Assembly: GCF_039555335.1 (NCBI RefSeq)
Contig: NC_092635.1
Span: 70,096,058 to 70,160,057 of the forward strand
Length of the DNA stretch: 64,000 nt
Direction of reading: 5' to 3'
Origin: Amphiura filiformis
Taxonomy: Eukaryota; Echinodermata; Ophiuroidea; Amphilepidida; Amphiuridae
In this document: piece after piece, positions 36,301 through 44,620 of the stretch
Layout: every line of letters starts with the position of its first letter
Numbering within the stretch: position 1 is the first letter of the stretch
The notes under the pieces: generated by a model
The model's input: the letters and a program-made list of their open reading frames with translations, nothing else
What the model was told of the DNA's origin: nothing
The model's database searches: none
Position numbers and translations under genes: made by a program

Positions 36301-39300
36301 AAGTGGTATTGATTGCAAGGAAAGGTGTTTGTTTTAAAATTGTGTGTACAACTTCAGGGTCAGTCCATTGCCATGGACATGCTAGATTTGCGGTTGGGGT
36401 GTGCATCGTGACTGACCTCGGAGGGCGACCCGGGGACCGCTAGGTGTCTGGCTGATAATTCCAGTTACGCAATTGGAAGCCCCTCGGCATAATTTGTCTC
36501 AGATTTTAACCGTCGCCTGTCAAACAAAAAGTTGGGGATTTTCTATTGGTCGTCAAATTGTGATGTCACCACTGGTGTCAAGTTAACTTGTACCGAAATT
36601 CCGGTACACCAACAACGAATATTGTAGGACCTTTTATTTTGGGGGGCGCGGTCACTGGACTTTCGCGATTCGTCTTTCTTGCGCCATGTGAGATAGTGAT
36701 CATAGTGTGAAATGTGTATAGTCTGGTACACTCTGGTATTTAAACTTAGAAATAAAAGGTCCTACTCGTCGGACTAACTCTGTTAAGGGATCTGGAATGA
36801 GTGTTTTGAGCATTTCAACAGTGGAATTTTTTGTGGGACATGAGAGCACATCAGACATATCGAATTGCACTCTGAATACGAAGAATGCCTTTCTGATATC
36901 AAATACATTTCATTTTTTGAAATTCGCAATGTAATACAATGTAATATATGGCAAATCATTAAAAATTGATATTTTTGATATTTAACAGTACTCGAAGTAA
37001 ACTTTATAAATCTGATGATTTATACTTAAAGTGTATGAAGGTGGGATGAAAAGCCGACGATCAATTGAAAATTTTGACCTTTCGTATTGAAGATATGGAT
37101 TTTTTTCCCAAAACACCCACAAAAAGTAGGTCTTTTGGGAAAAAAATCCATATCTTCAATACGAAAGGTCAAAATTTTCCATTGATCGTCGGGCTTTTCC
37201 TCCCAGCTACATACACTTTAAGAATATGTCATTAGATTTATACAAGAATTTGTCTTTAAAAAAGACAAGTTCACGGATCAAGTGTATAGTACATGTACAT
37301 GTACTTTGAGCTACTTTGGTCTAACATTCAATATTTATATCTAACCTACTCTGCACTTATTCGACAATACATAAGTGATTTGAGGCTTAATAATGATACC
37401 TGCATCTTGACTCTGAAAACAATATTTTTAAAAACCTCATTTTGCATTTAGTTTTTTAAGCCACCTCGGGAGCCACCTACAGGATCTCGTTTTGCATTTA
37501 GGATTTTATTGCATTGCAAAGTAGCAAAACTTTATTATAATGGCCCAATTCGAGCCTGGAAAAGGCTATCCCCTCTTACAACCTATCGACAGGTCTGATT
37601 TCTATAATGAGGTGTAACCGGGTTTGCAAGAGATAATAATGCCAAATCTAAACACCATGAAATTTACCACATCACGACCAAGCTCACATTGGGCGCCCAT
37701 TCCTTTTTTAAGGAATTTTACTAAGTCACCTACTCAATAGGAAACAAATTTGGAAAATTGTATCTTATCACAAGTAAACAAAATAATTACACAGCTTGCT
37801 CTTGCTAGCTTTTGTCAGGGTCAGGGATATGTATGAACACCAATATGAAGTCAATAAACATTAGCTAACATTCAATTAACTATAGATAATGGACTTAGTT
37901 TTGAGCAGTGTAGTAATTTTCTGAAGTAAATCGGAATGATGTACGTTTACTTTGTAATCAGGCCAGGCCAGGATCCTGCTAGTTTTGATTAACCAATCAG
38001 TTTTGTGTATTGTAAGCATGTAATGGCTATAAGCCAATTGAAAACATGTTTCTAAAAAAGGCTAAAAAATTCCTACTCCTGGACAGACTCTTTTCTGGGT
38101 TAGGGCTAATTAGTAAGTTGTCAGTGTGGCAAGATTAGATATTTTAAAGGCATACAAACTAGGGTATGAGATATTAGGAATTATTTCCTAGACTCTTATT
38201 CACAAGGCTGGTGTGCTACAATACCTATTCATGACACATGATATGTAAGGGATAAACTGTGCATATGAGATGTGGGGAAAGTGGCATCATTTCACTGCCG
38301 TGAAAAAATTTACTTCGAGGACTGTTATATATCAAAAATGTGAAAAATATCAAATTTTAATATCAATTTGTCATAAAATTTGTAATATCATGAATTTCAA
38401 AAAATGAAAATTATTTGATATCAGAAAGACATTCTTCGCATTCAAAATGCAATTCAATATGTCTGATGTGCTCTCATGTCCCACAAAAAATACTGTCGAA
38501 ACTCATTCCAGATCCCTTAAATGAGCATTAACATCTAGCGGGGCTTTTATGCATAATCACCCAATCCTATTAGTATTACTGGTCTGATGTTATGATTGTG
38601 GGATGATGGATTTTATTTTTAGCCAGTTGGAACCCCACTTCTGTGTTTACGCTGTCTACGCAATAAAAAACTATTTCTCTGAAAGCAATTGTAGTTAAAC
38701 TCTCTATTATTTATAATATGGACATTAAATTGTATCGCTCTATACTGACATGTATCACATGTTACCACTGGGACTGGGAGATGTGTTAAAAAAACAATTT
38801 GTAGTTAAACTCTCTAGATGATAATACATTAATTATATCACTCAATGCTGACACATTAATTTATCATCCTGATATGTTGGTACAAAAATGTACTTGCTAA
38901 GGCAAAAAAAAAAAAAAGGTTTGTCTCAAAGCTCACGAGAAATTTATAAACAAATGCGAAATGCGATTTTTTTATTTTTTATTCCCGACTTTTTTCATGG
39001 TATTTTGAGAAAAAGTCTGATTTTCGCCGAATTTTTCCGGAAAAAACTATTAAAAAAATTGGGGGGGGGGAGGGGGAAATAAAAAAAATGTCTGCATTTC
39101 TTTTTTGTCAAATCGTGCGATTTTACAAACGCGCGAGCAAGCTTTGAGACAAATCTTTTTTGGGGGGGGGGGCCTAATAACAGGGAACACACTGCTGTAA
39201 CAACGTCAACATGCAAGAGGAAATGTTATCCTTTTAAATGTCATCCTTAACAAATTCAGTTGTATTCATTGTAAGAGTGCAAAAGAAGAGCAGGATTATG

Positions 39301-42300
39301 CATATAATCTTTAGAAGTTGTCATGCGCAGTGCACACATCACATTTACATGCATGGGAATGCCCTAAAACACACACACAATTCCAAGAGCCACGGCAAAA
39401 ATTATCGGGAACGACAAGAAGTGACAATATAAATATCATTTTAATATCAAATATTTCAGGAACAAAATTATCTAAAGGAATTATCTGTGCCAGTCACATT
39501 GACACTTCAGTGACCTCAAGCAGTCCACATTGTCCTGGGTAGGGGGACTGTTGACTGGATGGGCATAAGTTACATGCTATGACTTTTCACCAAAACTAAA
39601 GTTTTGATCAGCTCGTAATCGGTGGGAATTGTTAGGCCTTTACCACTACGCCAAAAAGTATACCCACAAAAAGAGTGATATAATTGGCCTATATGGCCTA
39701 TTTTGTGAGTGTTAAATAAAGTTGACAGAGTATAGGACTTTGAATTAATAATTTGTGATACTTTTGGCGAGATGTCACAAGACAATCTTGAGATAAAATA
39801 TGTTAATATTAATCTGCGCTGTTATAGCCCGCCGATTACGAGCTGATCAAACTATACCATACTTTGATCTAAAGATCCAAGGAAATCAATGAGGTGAAAA
39901 GATAATATTATAAAATCAACATACCTCTCCATTATAGTTGCCCCCTTGCTCCTGATAGTACTGCTGTTTATCCTCTCCATTATAGTTGCCCCCTGTTCCT
40001 GGTAGTACTGCTGCTTATCCTGCCCATCACCGTTTTCCTCTGCTTCACTTTCTGATGAATATTCTTCAATTTCCTCATCCTTCGCATCATTATCATCAGC
40101 ACCATTGTTCTCTGCTTTGTATTCTTCATCCGATGGGTTTTTATTCTCATCCTGGTATTTTGGGGTATCGTCTCCTTGTTCCTGGTTTATACCTTGACCC
40201 TCTAATGTTTCCCTGTTGTCAGCTGTCTCTTCTGGTAATTCATCTTGTTGACCTGACTTTCCTTGCTGTGGATCAACTGCTCCTTGTGGATTGTATTGTC
40301 CTGACTGTGGTTTGTATTGGCCTTGCTGAGGATTGTATTGCCCGTCCTGTGGTTTGTATTGGCCTTGCTGAGGATTGTATTGCCCGTCCTGTGGTTTGTA
40401 TTGGCCTTGCTGAGGATTGTATTGCCTGTCCTGTGGTTTGTATTGGCCTTGCTGAGGATTGTATTGCCCGTCCTGTGGTTTGAATTGGCCTTGCTGAGGA
40501 TTGTATTGTCCGTCCTGTGGTTTGTATTGGCCTTGCTGAGGATTGTATTGCCCGTCCTGTGGTTTGAATTGGCCTTGCTGAGGATTGTATTGTCCGTCCT
40601 GTGGTTTGTATTGGCCTTGCTGAGGATTGTATTGCCCGTCCTGTGGTTTGTATTGGCCTTGCTGAGGATTGTATTGTCCGTCCTGTGGTTTGTATTGGCC
40701 TTGCTGAGGATTGTATTGCCCGTCCTGTGGTTTGTATTGGCCTTGCTGAGGATTGTATTGTCCGTCCTGTGGTTTGTATTGGCCTTGCTGAGGATTGTAT
40801 TGCCCGTTCTGTGGTTTGTATTGGCCTTGCTGAGGATTGTATTGACCATCCTGTGGTTTGTATTGGCCTTGCTGAGGATTGTATTGCCCGTCCTGTGGAT
40901 TGTATTGTTGTCCCGATAGTGGATTATTTTGTCCTTGCAGTGGATTATTTTGTCCTTGCAATGGATTATTTTGTCCTTGCTGTGGATTTTGTCCTCCTGG
41001 CAGTAGATTATCCTGTGGATTGTATTGTTGTCCTGATAGTGGATTATTTTGTCCTAGCAGTGGATTATTTTGTCCTTGCAGTGGATTAATTTGTCCTAGC
41101 AGTGGATTATTTTGTCCTTGCTGTGGATTTTGTCCTCCTGGCAATAGATTATCCTGTGGATTGTATTGTTGTCCCGATAGTGGATTATTTTGTCCTAGCA
41201 GTGGATTATTTTGTCCTTGCAGTGGATTATTTTGTCCTTGCTGTGGATTTTGTCCTCCTGGCAATAGATTATCCTGTGGATTGTATTGTTGTCCCGATAG
41301 TGGATTATTTTGTCCTAGCAGTGGATTATTTTGTCCTAGCAGTGGATTATTTTGTCCTAGTAGTGGATTATTTTGTCCTGGCAGTGGATTGTATTGTCCA
41401 TTTGAATGTATATCTTGCTGTGGATCATTTGCTTTATATTCCTGATCGCCATTATTTTTAGGCTGGCCAAATTCATCTGTGTTAGAAGACCCTACCGGGT
41501 TCTTGTTTACATCCAGGTCTTGTGGCAATTCTTTAACTTCATCATTTCCTGTCTCTAGATTCTTTTCAATCCCTGGACTTCCATCATCTGCTGGGAGATT
41601 AACATCTGCTGGATTTGCATCTAACTTCTCTGCATTATTTTCTACATCTGGTGGAATTTTGTCCTCATCATTTGTGGGTAGTTTCCCATCATCAACGCCA
41701 GTCTCTGCCTCGTTTTCAGTGTTTTCAACATCTTGGTCTGTTTTCTCCTCTACCTCTTCCTCATTTCCTGTGTTTTTGTCTTGGTCTGTTTTCCCCTCTT
41801 CCCCTTCGTCATTTCCTGTGTTTTCAGCATCTTGGTCCGTTTGTCCTTCACTGTCACCAGTATCTGGAACAGTATCGTCTGTGTTAAATGGAAGAAATAG
41901 AAACATTTGCCACTTTAGACTATGTGAAAACTACAAACAATTCATAACACAATGAATTTGATTAGTAAAGAAGTGTTATGATAAAGGAGCAATGAATTAT
42001 AACTTTGAGCTCAACAAAATAAGCAGTAATAAATACAGAAAGAAAACATAAACAAGGCGGTTCTCGAACCACGAGTCTCGCCTTCTTTCGCAACTGCCTG
42101 CTTTCGTGATTACTTTTGGTAGAAGTAAATGAACCTGCAACCCATGGTGACCCCGAAATAGCCTTCCAAACATTTGGCTCTAAATGTTGACTGTACCCAC
42201 AAAGTAATTTAAACCTAATGACTCCTGGATGACCTTGGATGACCCCGAAATAACCAACCTTCCAAACATTTGGCTCTACATGTAAATGTTGACTGTACCC

Positions 42301-43937
42301 ACCAAGTTTCATGCACATACATGTATGACGGTTAACGGTTTTGAGTAATTTAAACAACAAAGCCAACAATGAAAACCTTTTTTTCATAGCACTTTCCGTA
42401 GCAAAGTTACATCTTGTCAAAGATTGACTTTCATCAAAAAGATTCAGCTAGCAAAATTCCCCAAAACGGCATTTCGGGGGTGTTTCTAGATCTTAGTCTC
42501 ATTATGACAGCAGCTTTTTTTAATGGAACTGCTATCAAAATCCCTCTAAAATTCCATGTGCGATTGTCTTATCACCATAAAAAATCATATATTTGGGTCA
42601 AGTGAAGTATAGAAAACATATTTATGTAAGTTTCCTTCTTCGGCCAGTTGTTTTAAATTTCTGTGTAAATATGCATTGACATTGTCGGCGAATTTGGTTG
42701 ACTAGCAAAAGTGTTAACTAAGGTTTGCCTGGCATACCTATATCTTTAAGCATAGATTTTGTACATTTAGCACCTGCAAATTTGAATACTTGGTATATGA
42801 TTATGGAACATGATTTTCGTAAGTACCGTAGTAGTACAATGTAGACTTGATTCATGAGAGACTGTTCTTACCTTAGGTAACCCAGGCAAACCTTAGTTAA
42901 CACATTTGCTAGTCAGCCAAATTCGCCGATAATGTCAATGCATTTTTACATAGAAATTTAAAACAACTGCCGAAGAAAGAAACCTACATAAATATGTTTT
43001 CTATACTTCACTTGACCCAAATATATGTTTTTTTATGGTGATAAGTCACCCGCACATGGAATTTTAGAGGGATTTTGATAGCAGTTCCATTAAAAAAAGC
43101 TCCTATCATAATGAGACTAAGATCTAGAAACACCCCGAAATGCCGTTTTGGGGAATTTTGCTAGCTGAAACTTTTTGATGAAAGTCAATCTTTGACAAGA
43201 TGTAACTTTGCTACGGAAAGTGCTATGAAAAATGGTTTTCAGTTTTGGCTTTATTTACTCAAGGGCTTTAATTTGATATATAAAATGATGCAGTTTGATG
43301 GCAAATTTGAATTCACCTAGCATACCTACTTACCTTCTTTTGCAGTCTCGGGAGACGACTCTGACCACGATAACCGCAGTTTAGGTAATTTCTGTTGTAT
43401 AAATGCATTTGCTTCGCAGATACTACTGAACCCTGATTGCCGATCCCCACACACACCATCACAATGTTCTTGCGACACCTCTAGTTGCAGCAGTGCACTC
43501 AATGCAGAGCATGTGTCATGCTTTGAAACTCCATGCCAAAATTTAGAGTAATTTTGTTCAAGTCCTTTCCTCCGTTCGGAACTGACACAATTGCTTAAAG
43601 CAAGTTGAACAAATTTGCGACAGACCATATGCTTCAAGTTTTCATTAGGTTGGTCATGATCCGGTGCTTCATTTTGTAACCTCATACGACATGCAGTACC
43701 GAACTGCGCATCACCTCGAGCAACAGGGAACACGTAGAAGGTTGTGGCAGGTGGCCCACATTCTGTTAATTGTTCTACCAAAGAATGGTAAGAGTCTACA
43801 TTTAATTCTGCTAGAGGAACAGGAACTGCAAGAAAGCACTGAAAACACGTACTCAAAATGAAAAGCACAACAACAGATCTAGATCGAAAATCATTTACAT
43901 TTTCGACACGTCTCATTTTTGCGTCGTAGGTCGCCAT
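21201..43937 (-). CDS. TGOLN2: TGN38/TGN46-like trans-Golgi network membrane protein (gene span, seven exons)
   Basis: Exons are 43937-43334, 41878-39925, 32606-32517, 31066-30974, 24449-24375, 21895-21746 and 21335-21201, all GT-AG. The product is about 1,033 residues if one apparently lost base in exon 2 is allowed for. Order: signal peptide; a luminal domain with eight cysteines; an acidic Asp/Glu/Thr region; NPLLGQN heptads; about fourteen 14-residue Gln/Pro/Gly/Tyr repeats; acidic Ser/Tyr modules; a membrane segment FLAYSLTAIVLIMATYLL; then a cytosolic tail with YHNKQKIIA, EGK, an Arg cluster and GYNKL. The YHNKxKIIA...EGK block and the YxxL signal are those of vertebrate TGN38/46, which cycles between the trans-Golgi network, cell surface and endosomes through AP-2/AP-1 binding; its luminal domain is also repeat-built. 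The family assignment rests on the tail and topology. The N-terminal cysteine domain is not something I know from vertebrate members. Confidence 0.85.
21746..21895 (-). CDS. TGOLN2: TGOLN2-like exon 6: juxtamembrane and transmembrane segment
   Basis: This 150-nt, phase 0-0 exon runs from CTCTAG|GCA to AAAAG|GTATC. It encodes a charged stretch (EMKKEEAEVLYKLEEE), SSSSHF, a hydrophobic span of about 19 residues, and YHNKQK at the cytosolic face. With exon 7 it forms the diagnostic part of the protein. Confidence 0.9.
22228..22555. mobile_element. Degenerate copy of the TTAA element at 50519-50903
   Basis: It shares 'ggttaatttttttcaaacctg', 'acagagca', 'gtttctttta' and 'aaaatggac' in the same order as 50519-50903. 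Its ends and flanking TTAA are eroded. Confidence 0.55.
22640..22950. repeat. Dispersed repeat, second copy inverted at about 45370-45640
   Basis: Blocks such as 'aatacaagctaaaaccgttgg', 'atgccatacggccggg' and 'tgatatttcaa' (as complements) occur in both places. The second copy sits inside the 5.36-kb Harbinger-like element. No class could be assigned. Confidence 0.65.
23090..23247. repeat. 158-bp hairpin MITE
   Basis: The ends are inverted over about 40 bp: TTGACCTTTTTGGTATATTC on the left, and TTGACCTTTTCGGTAAATCC on the right read inverted. Both continue through GCCTTTGTGAGTACACC or a close variant. Confidence 0.7.
23593..24004. mobile_element. 412-bp MITE with CAGGGTGTCCCTGAAAGAAC ends
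   Basis: The terminal inverted repeats start CAGGGTGTCCCTGAAAGAAC on both sides and TA flanks each end (23591-23592 and 24005-24006). ACAGGGTGTCCC ends are common among animal mariner-type or ISL2EU-type MITEs. Noncoding. Confidence 0.75.
24375..24449 (-). CDS. TGOLN2: TGOLN2-like exon 5
   Basis: This 75-nt, phase 0-0 exon encodes NQEAEQMNYLGDHDIKVQQE and QQVEF, ending at GAATTT|GTGAGT. The acceptor follows TCAATTAAG and a CT-rich tract; AACCAG nearby is a possible alternative six bases downstream. It is a luminal linker before the membrane exon. Confidence 0.75.
24918..26056. mobile_element. 1.14-kb TA-flanked element with CTGCACCCAAAAAGT ends
   Basis: The inverted ends read CTGCACCCAAAAAGTATCCG and CTGCACCCAAAAAGTGTCCG, with TA on both sides (24916-24917, 26057-26058). 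It hosts the composite foldback (25223-25742) and sequence of the CAGGGACTGCC family (about 25790-26015). No transposase frame survives. Mariner-type by its ends. Confidence 0.75.
25223..25742. mobile_element. Composite foldback element, copy 2 (nested)
   Basis: It is closely similar to 20483-21010 over its whole length, including hairpin and second unit. It is inserted inside the 24918-26056 element and is therefore younger than that element. Confidence 0.8.
26875..28398. repeat. Minisatellite block 1, dimeric ~62-bp unit
   Basis: About 24 dimers, each of two related ~31-bp halves: CCGGGTAAGTGTATCCTGTC then CAATTCAACAT, and CCGGGTAATTGGACTAAGTC then CGATTCAACAT. The first monomers (26875-27000) are irregular and closer to a single 31-bp ancestor with GTGGACTCAGTCC. 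Small deletions (CCGGTAA, CCGTAA) recur in specific units. It lies in intron 4 of the TGOLN2-like gene. Confidence 0.95.
28401..28601. mobile_element. 201-bp inverted-repeat element inside a minisatellite monomer
   Basis: The ends AAGCCTGGCATTTTCAGGC and inverted AAGCTATGCATTCTCGGGC bracket a CCCGGGTA-containing interior related to that of the hAT-like element at 19527-19966. The array monomer is interrupted at CCCTGTC and resumes at CCTTGTCC. A near-identical copy lies at 30312-30512. Confidence 0.7.
28798..30306. repeat. Minisatellite block 2, same 62-bp dimer
   Basis: About 24 dimers with the same A/B half-unit alternation as block 1. Block 1 plus spacer (26875-28797) and block 2 plus spacer (28798-30707) look like a tandem duplication of one ~1.9-kb unit. 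Both spacers carry the same inserted element and the same 'gaatgcaatatcaat' tail. Confidence 0.95.
30312..30512. mobile_element. Second copy of the spacer element
   Basis: It is identical to 28401-28601 except for a few bases and short indels. It shares the same insertion point in the monomer, so it was copied with the block rather than inserted twice. Confidence 0.7.
30974..31066 (-). CDS. TGOLN2: TGOLN2-like exon 4 (duplicate of exon 3)
   Basis: This 93-nt, phase 0-0 exon encodes PGNDNEESEGSDYEKSANNE then EIESSFVFENE. Acceptor TATCAAG and donor GAG|GTATGA are the same as in exon 3. Flanking intron sequence is also duplicated. The acidic Ser/Tyr module is a likely casein-kinase or sulfation type luminal sequence (inference). 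Confidence 0.85.
31640..32015. repeat. Unexpanded relative of the minisatellite unit
   Basis: It carries the same flanks as the two blocks ('gtctacattcatgcctag', 'gtggatcagtgagaacagg', 'cttgattgtaatg') but only about one and a half monomers (TTTGGGTAAGTGGACTCAGTCC to TTCTGGTAAG). It looks like the state before expansion. Confidence 0.7.
32517..32606 (-). CDS. TGOLN2: TGOLN2-like exon 3
   Basis: This 90-nt, phase 0-0 exon encodes LGNDNEESEGSDYEKSANNE then ESVSSDYENE. Acceptor TACATCAAG, donor GAG|GTATGA. The phase-0 acceptor shows that exon 2 must end in the frame that reads NYNGE, not in the frame that is open upstream of the one-base loss. Confidence 0.85.
32755..32938. mobile_element. 184-bp MITE with CAGGGACTGCC ends
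   Basis: The ends CAGGGACTGCCTTTTGA and inverted CAGGGACTGCCATTTGA enclose 'gctctccttaaatct' and 'ccttacattctattgtaaatg'. The same sequence occurs at about 25790-26015. Confidence 0.7.
33049..33657. mobile_element. TTAA-flanked MITE, inverted copy of 5261-5696
   Basis: TTAA is at 33045-33048 and 33658-33661. It matches 5261-5696 in reverse orientation along its length, apart from the 163-bp insert at 33254-33416. Confidence 0.85.
33254..33416. mobile_element. 163-bp hAT-type MITE with exact 8-bp duplication
   Basis: The ends CAGGGGTAGCG and CGCTAACCCTG are inverted. ATACTTGC is duplicated exactly at 33246-33253 and 33417-33424. The paralogous element at 5261-5696 shows the empty site. Confidence 0.9.
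33893..36774. mobile_element. 2.9-kb element with ~135-bp inverted ends and TA flanks
   Basis: Both ends start GTCCGACGAGTAGGACCT and continue to match for about 135 bp, ending near AGGTCCTACAATA. TA lies on each side (33891-33892, 36775-36776). Inside are three direct copies of a ~130-150-bp block (about 34425-34575, 34930-35060, 35058-35190) with 'caagttgaaatgaatatt' and 'gaaatgaacatcaacatg'. No transposase frame is visible. Confidence 0.75.
36787..38516. mobile_element. 1.73-kb TTAA-flanked foldback-ended element
   Basis: The ends are inverted copies over more than 150 bp, starting GGGATCTGGAATGAGT, and TTAA is exact on both sides (36783-36786, 38517-38520). Positions 37040-37225 form a long hairpin like the one at 16046-16238. 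Pieces of the same family occur at 15860-16290 and about 48380-48540. The interior is noncoding. Confidence 0.85.
38903..39165. repeat. Inverted-repeat element with poly-G tracts
   Basis: GGTTTGTCTCAAAGCT near the left and AGCTTTGAGACAAATC at the right are inverted. The middle has T-rich and G-rich runs. Confidence 0.55.
39601..39851. repeat. 251-bp MITE just beyond the exon 2 donor
   Basis: GTTTTGATCAGCTCGTAATC and its inverted partner at 39827-39851 match over about 24 bases. It lies 74 bases downstream of exon 2 on the coding strand. Confidence 0.7.
39925..41878 (-). CDS. TGOLN2: TGOLN2-like exon 2: acidic region and repeat region
   Basis: This 1,954-nt exon runs from TTAACACAG|AC to GAG|GTATGT. 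It starts in phase 1 and encodes an acidic Asp/Glu/Thr-rich stretch (GKTDQD, ENTGN motifs), about 180 residues of NPLLGQN / NPQDNLLPGGQ heptad-like repeats, about fourteen copies of a 14-residue unit (KPQDGQYNPQQGQY), and a second acidic part. Near the 3' end a 48-bp unit is duplicated but its upstream copy is 47 bp. The frame that is open for 651 codons therefore no longer matches the phase-0 acceptor of exon 3. Without that lost base the exon would be 1,955 nt and in phase. Confidence 0.85.
40285..41400 (-). repeat. Coding minisatellite in exon 2 (42-bp and 21-bp units)
   Basis: The 42-bp units at about 40285-40905 encode the 14-residue repeat. Units differ at the Asp/Asn/Ser and Tyr/Phe positions and one has Arg for Gly. 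From about 40905 to 41400, shorter units encode NPLLGQN-type repeats with three longer blocks containing DNLLPGGQNPQQ. The repeats leave long open frames in antisense and other frames that are not genes. Confidence 0.95.
42100..42330. repeat. Partly tandem repeat of ~115 bp in intron 1
   Basis: 'gaccccgaaata', 'ccttccaaacatttggctct' and 'atgttgactgtaccca' each occur twice. A tRNA B-box-like GGTTCGAG on the minus strand near 42060 suggests a SINE origin, but this is weak. Confidence 0.55.
42343..43325. mobile_element. Foldback element in TGOLN2-like intron 1
   Basis: Arms of about 400 bp (about 42370-42780 and 42835-43235) are inverted copies with 'catagcactttccgtagcaa' and 'aagattgactttcatcaaaa'. 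The right side continues to 43325, nine bases from the exon 1 donor. The same right-hand 60 bp plus one arm occur at 52283-52735 in the SLC27A gene. Confidence 0.8.
43334..43937 (-). CDS. TGOLN2: TGOLN2-like exon 1: signal peptide and cysteine domain
   Basis: The start is taken at 43937 (MATYDAKMRRV) because AAAAATGGC is the best context. An in-frame ATG nine codons upstream and one seven codons downstream are alternatives. A hydrophobic core VVVLFILSTCFQCFLA follows, with likely cleavage before VPVPLAEL. The luminal part has eight cysteines, in contexts such as TECGPP, GTACRM, HMVCRK, LSNCVS, HDTCSA, EHCDGVCGD and SSICEA, with two long amphipathic stretches. The exon ends in phase 1 at GAAG|GTAAGT. 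Confidence 0.85.
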
Positions 43938-43982
43938 TTTTATTTTGATTTGTTGTGACCTCAAATGACCTTTTTTAAGGTT

Positions 43983-44004
43983 ATCACCTGGGTTGCCAGG
44001 TGAT
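43983..44004. promoter_or_regulatory. Perfect 9-bp palindrome with two E-boxes upstream of the TGOLN2-like start
   Basis: ATCACCTGG, a four-base loop GTTG, and CCAGGTGAT. It contains CACCTG and CAGGTG, the E-box core bound by Snail/ZEB-type and bHLH factors. It lies 46-67 bp upstream of the chosen start codon. Regulatory use is inference. Confidence 0.4.
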
Positions 44005-44044
44005 TTATTTATTTATTTATTTATATAGCCCAGATAGCCAATAT

Positions 44045-44141
<97 letters not shown>

Positions 44142-44148
44142 TTTATTT

Positions 44149-44184
<36 letters not shown>

Positions 44185-44620
44185 TCATTCATTCATTCAT
44201 TCATTCATTCATTCATTCATTCATTCATTCATTTATGTTATTTTATTTGTTAATTAATTAATCTATTTTTATCTTATTATCTTTGTTATTTTTTTTTATT
44301 TGTTCATTCATTTATTTATTCATTTATTTATTTATTTATTTATTTATTTACTTACTTATTTATTTATTTATTTATTTATTTGTTATTTTATTTGTTAATC
44401 AATTAATCTATTTTTATCTTATTGTATTTGTTATTTTTTTATTTATTCATTCATTTATTTATTTACTTATTTACTTATTCATTTATTTATTTATTTATTA
44501 TTTATCATTCATTCATTTATTTATTTGTTATTTTATTTATTATTTTATTTGTTAATTGATTAATTAATTTGTTATTTTATTTGTTATTTATTTGTTTATT
44601 TGTTTATTTGTTTACTTTTA
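44003..44620. repeat. TTTA microsatellite, about 0.6 kb
   Basis: Long runs of TTTA with patches of TTCA and GTTATTTTATTTGTTAATTAA. It directly follows the E-box palindrome upstream of the TGOLN2-like gene. Open frames through it are artefacts of the four-base repeat. Confidence 0.95.

Noticed and set aside
40202..40849. Minus-strand frame rich in NTILSKANTNHRT repeats
   Set aside because: It is a shifted reading of the same repeat. It has no link in phase to exon 1.
39986..41461. Several long plus-strand open frames rich in Leu/Val or Cys/Pro/Gly opposite the TGOLN2-like exon 2
   Set aside because: They are antisense readings of the 42-bp and 21-bp coding repeats. The minus frame has signal peptide, membrane and tail exons in phase with it.
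44000..44555. Leu/Ile/Tyr/Phe-rich open frames resembling membrane proteins
   Set aside because: They are translations of the TTTA/TTCA microsatellite, which has no stop codon in some frames.
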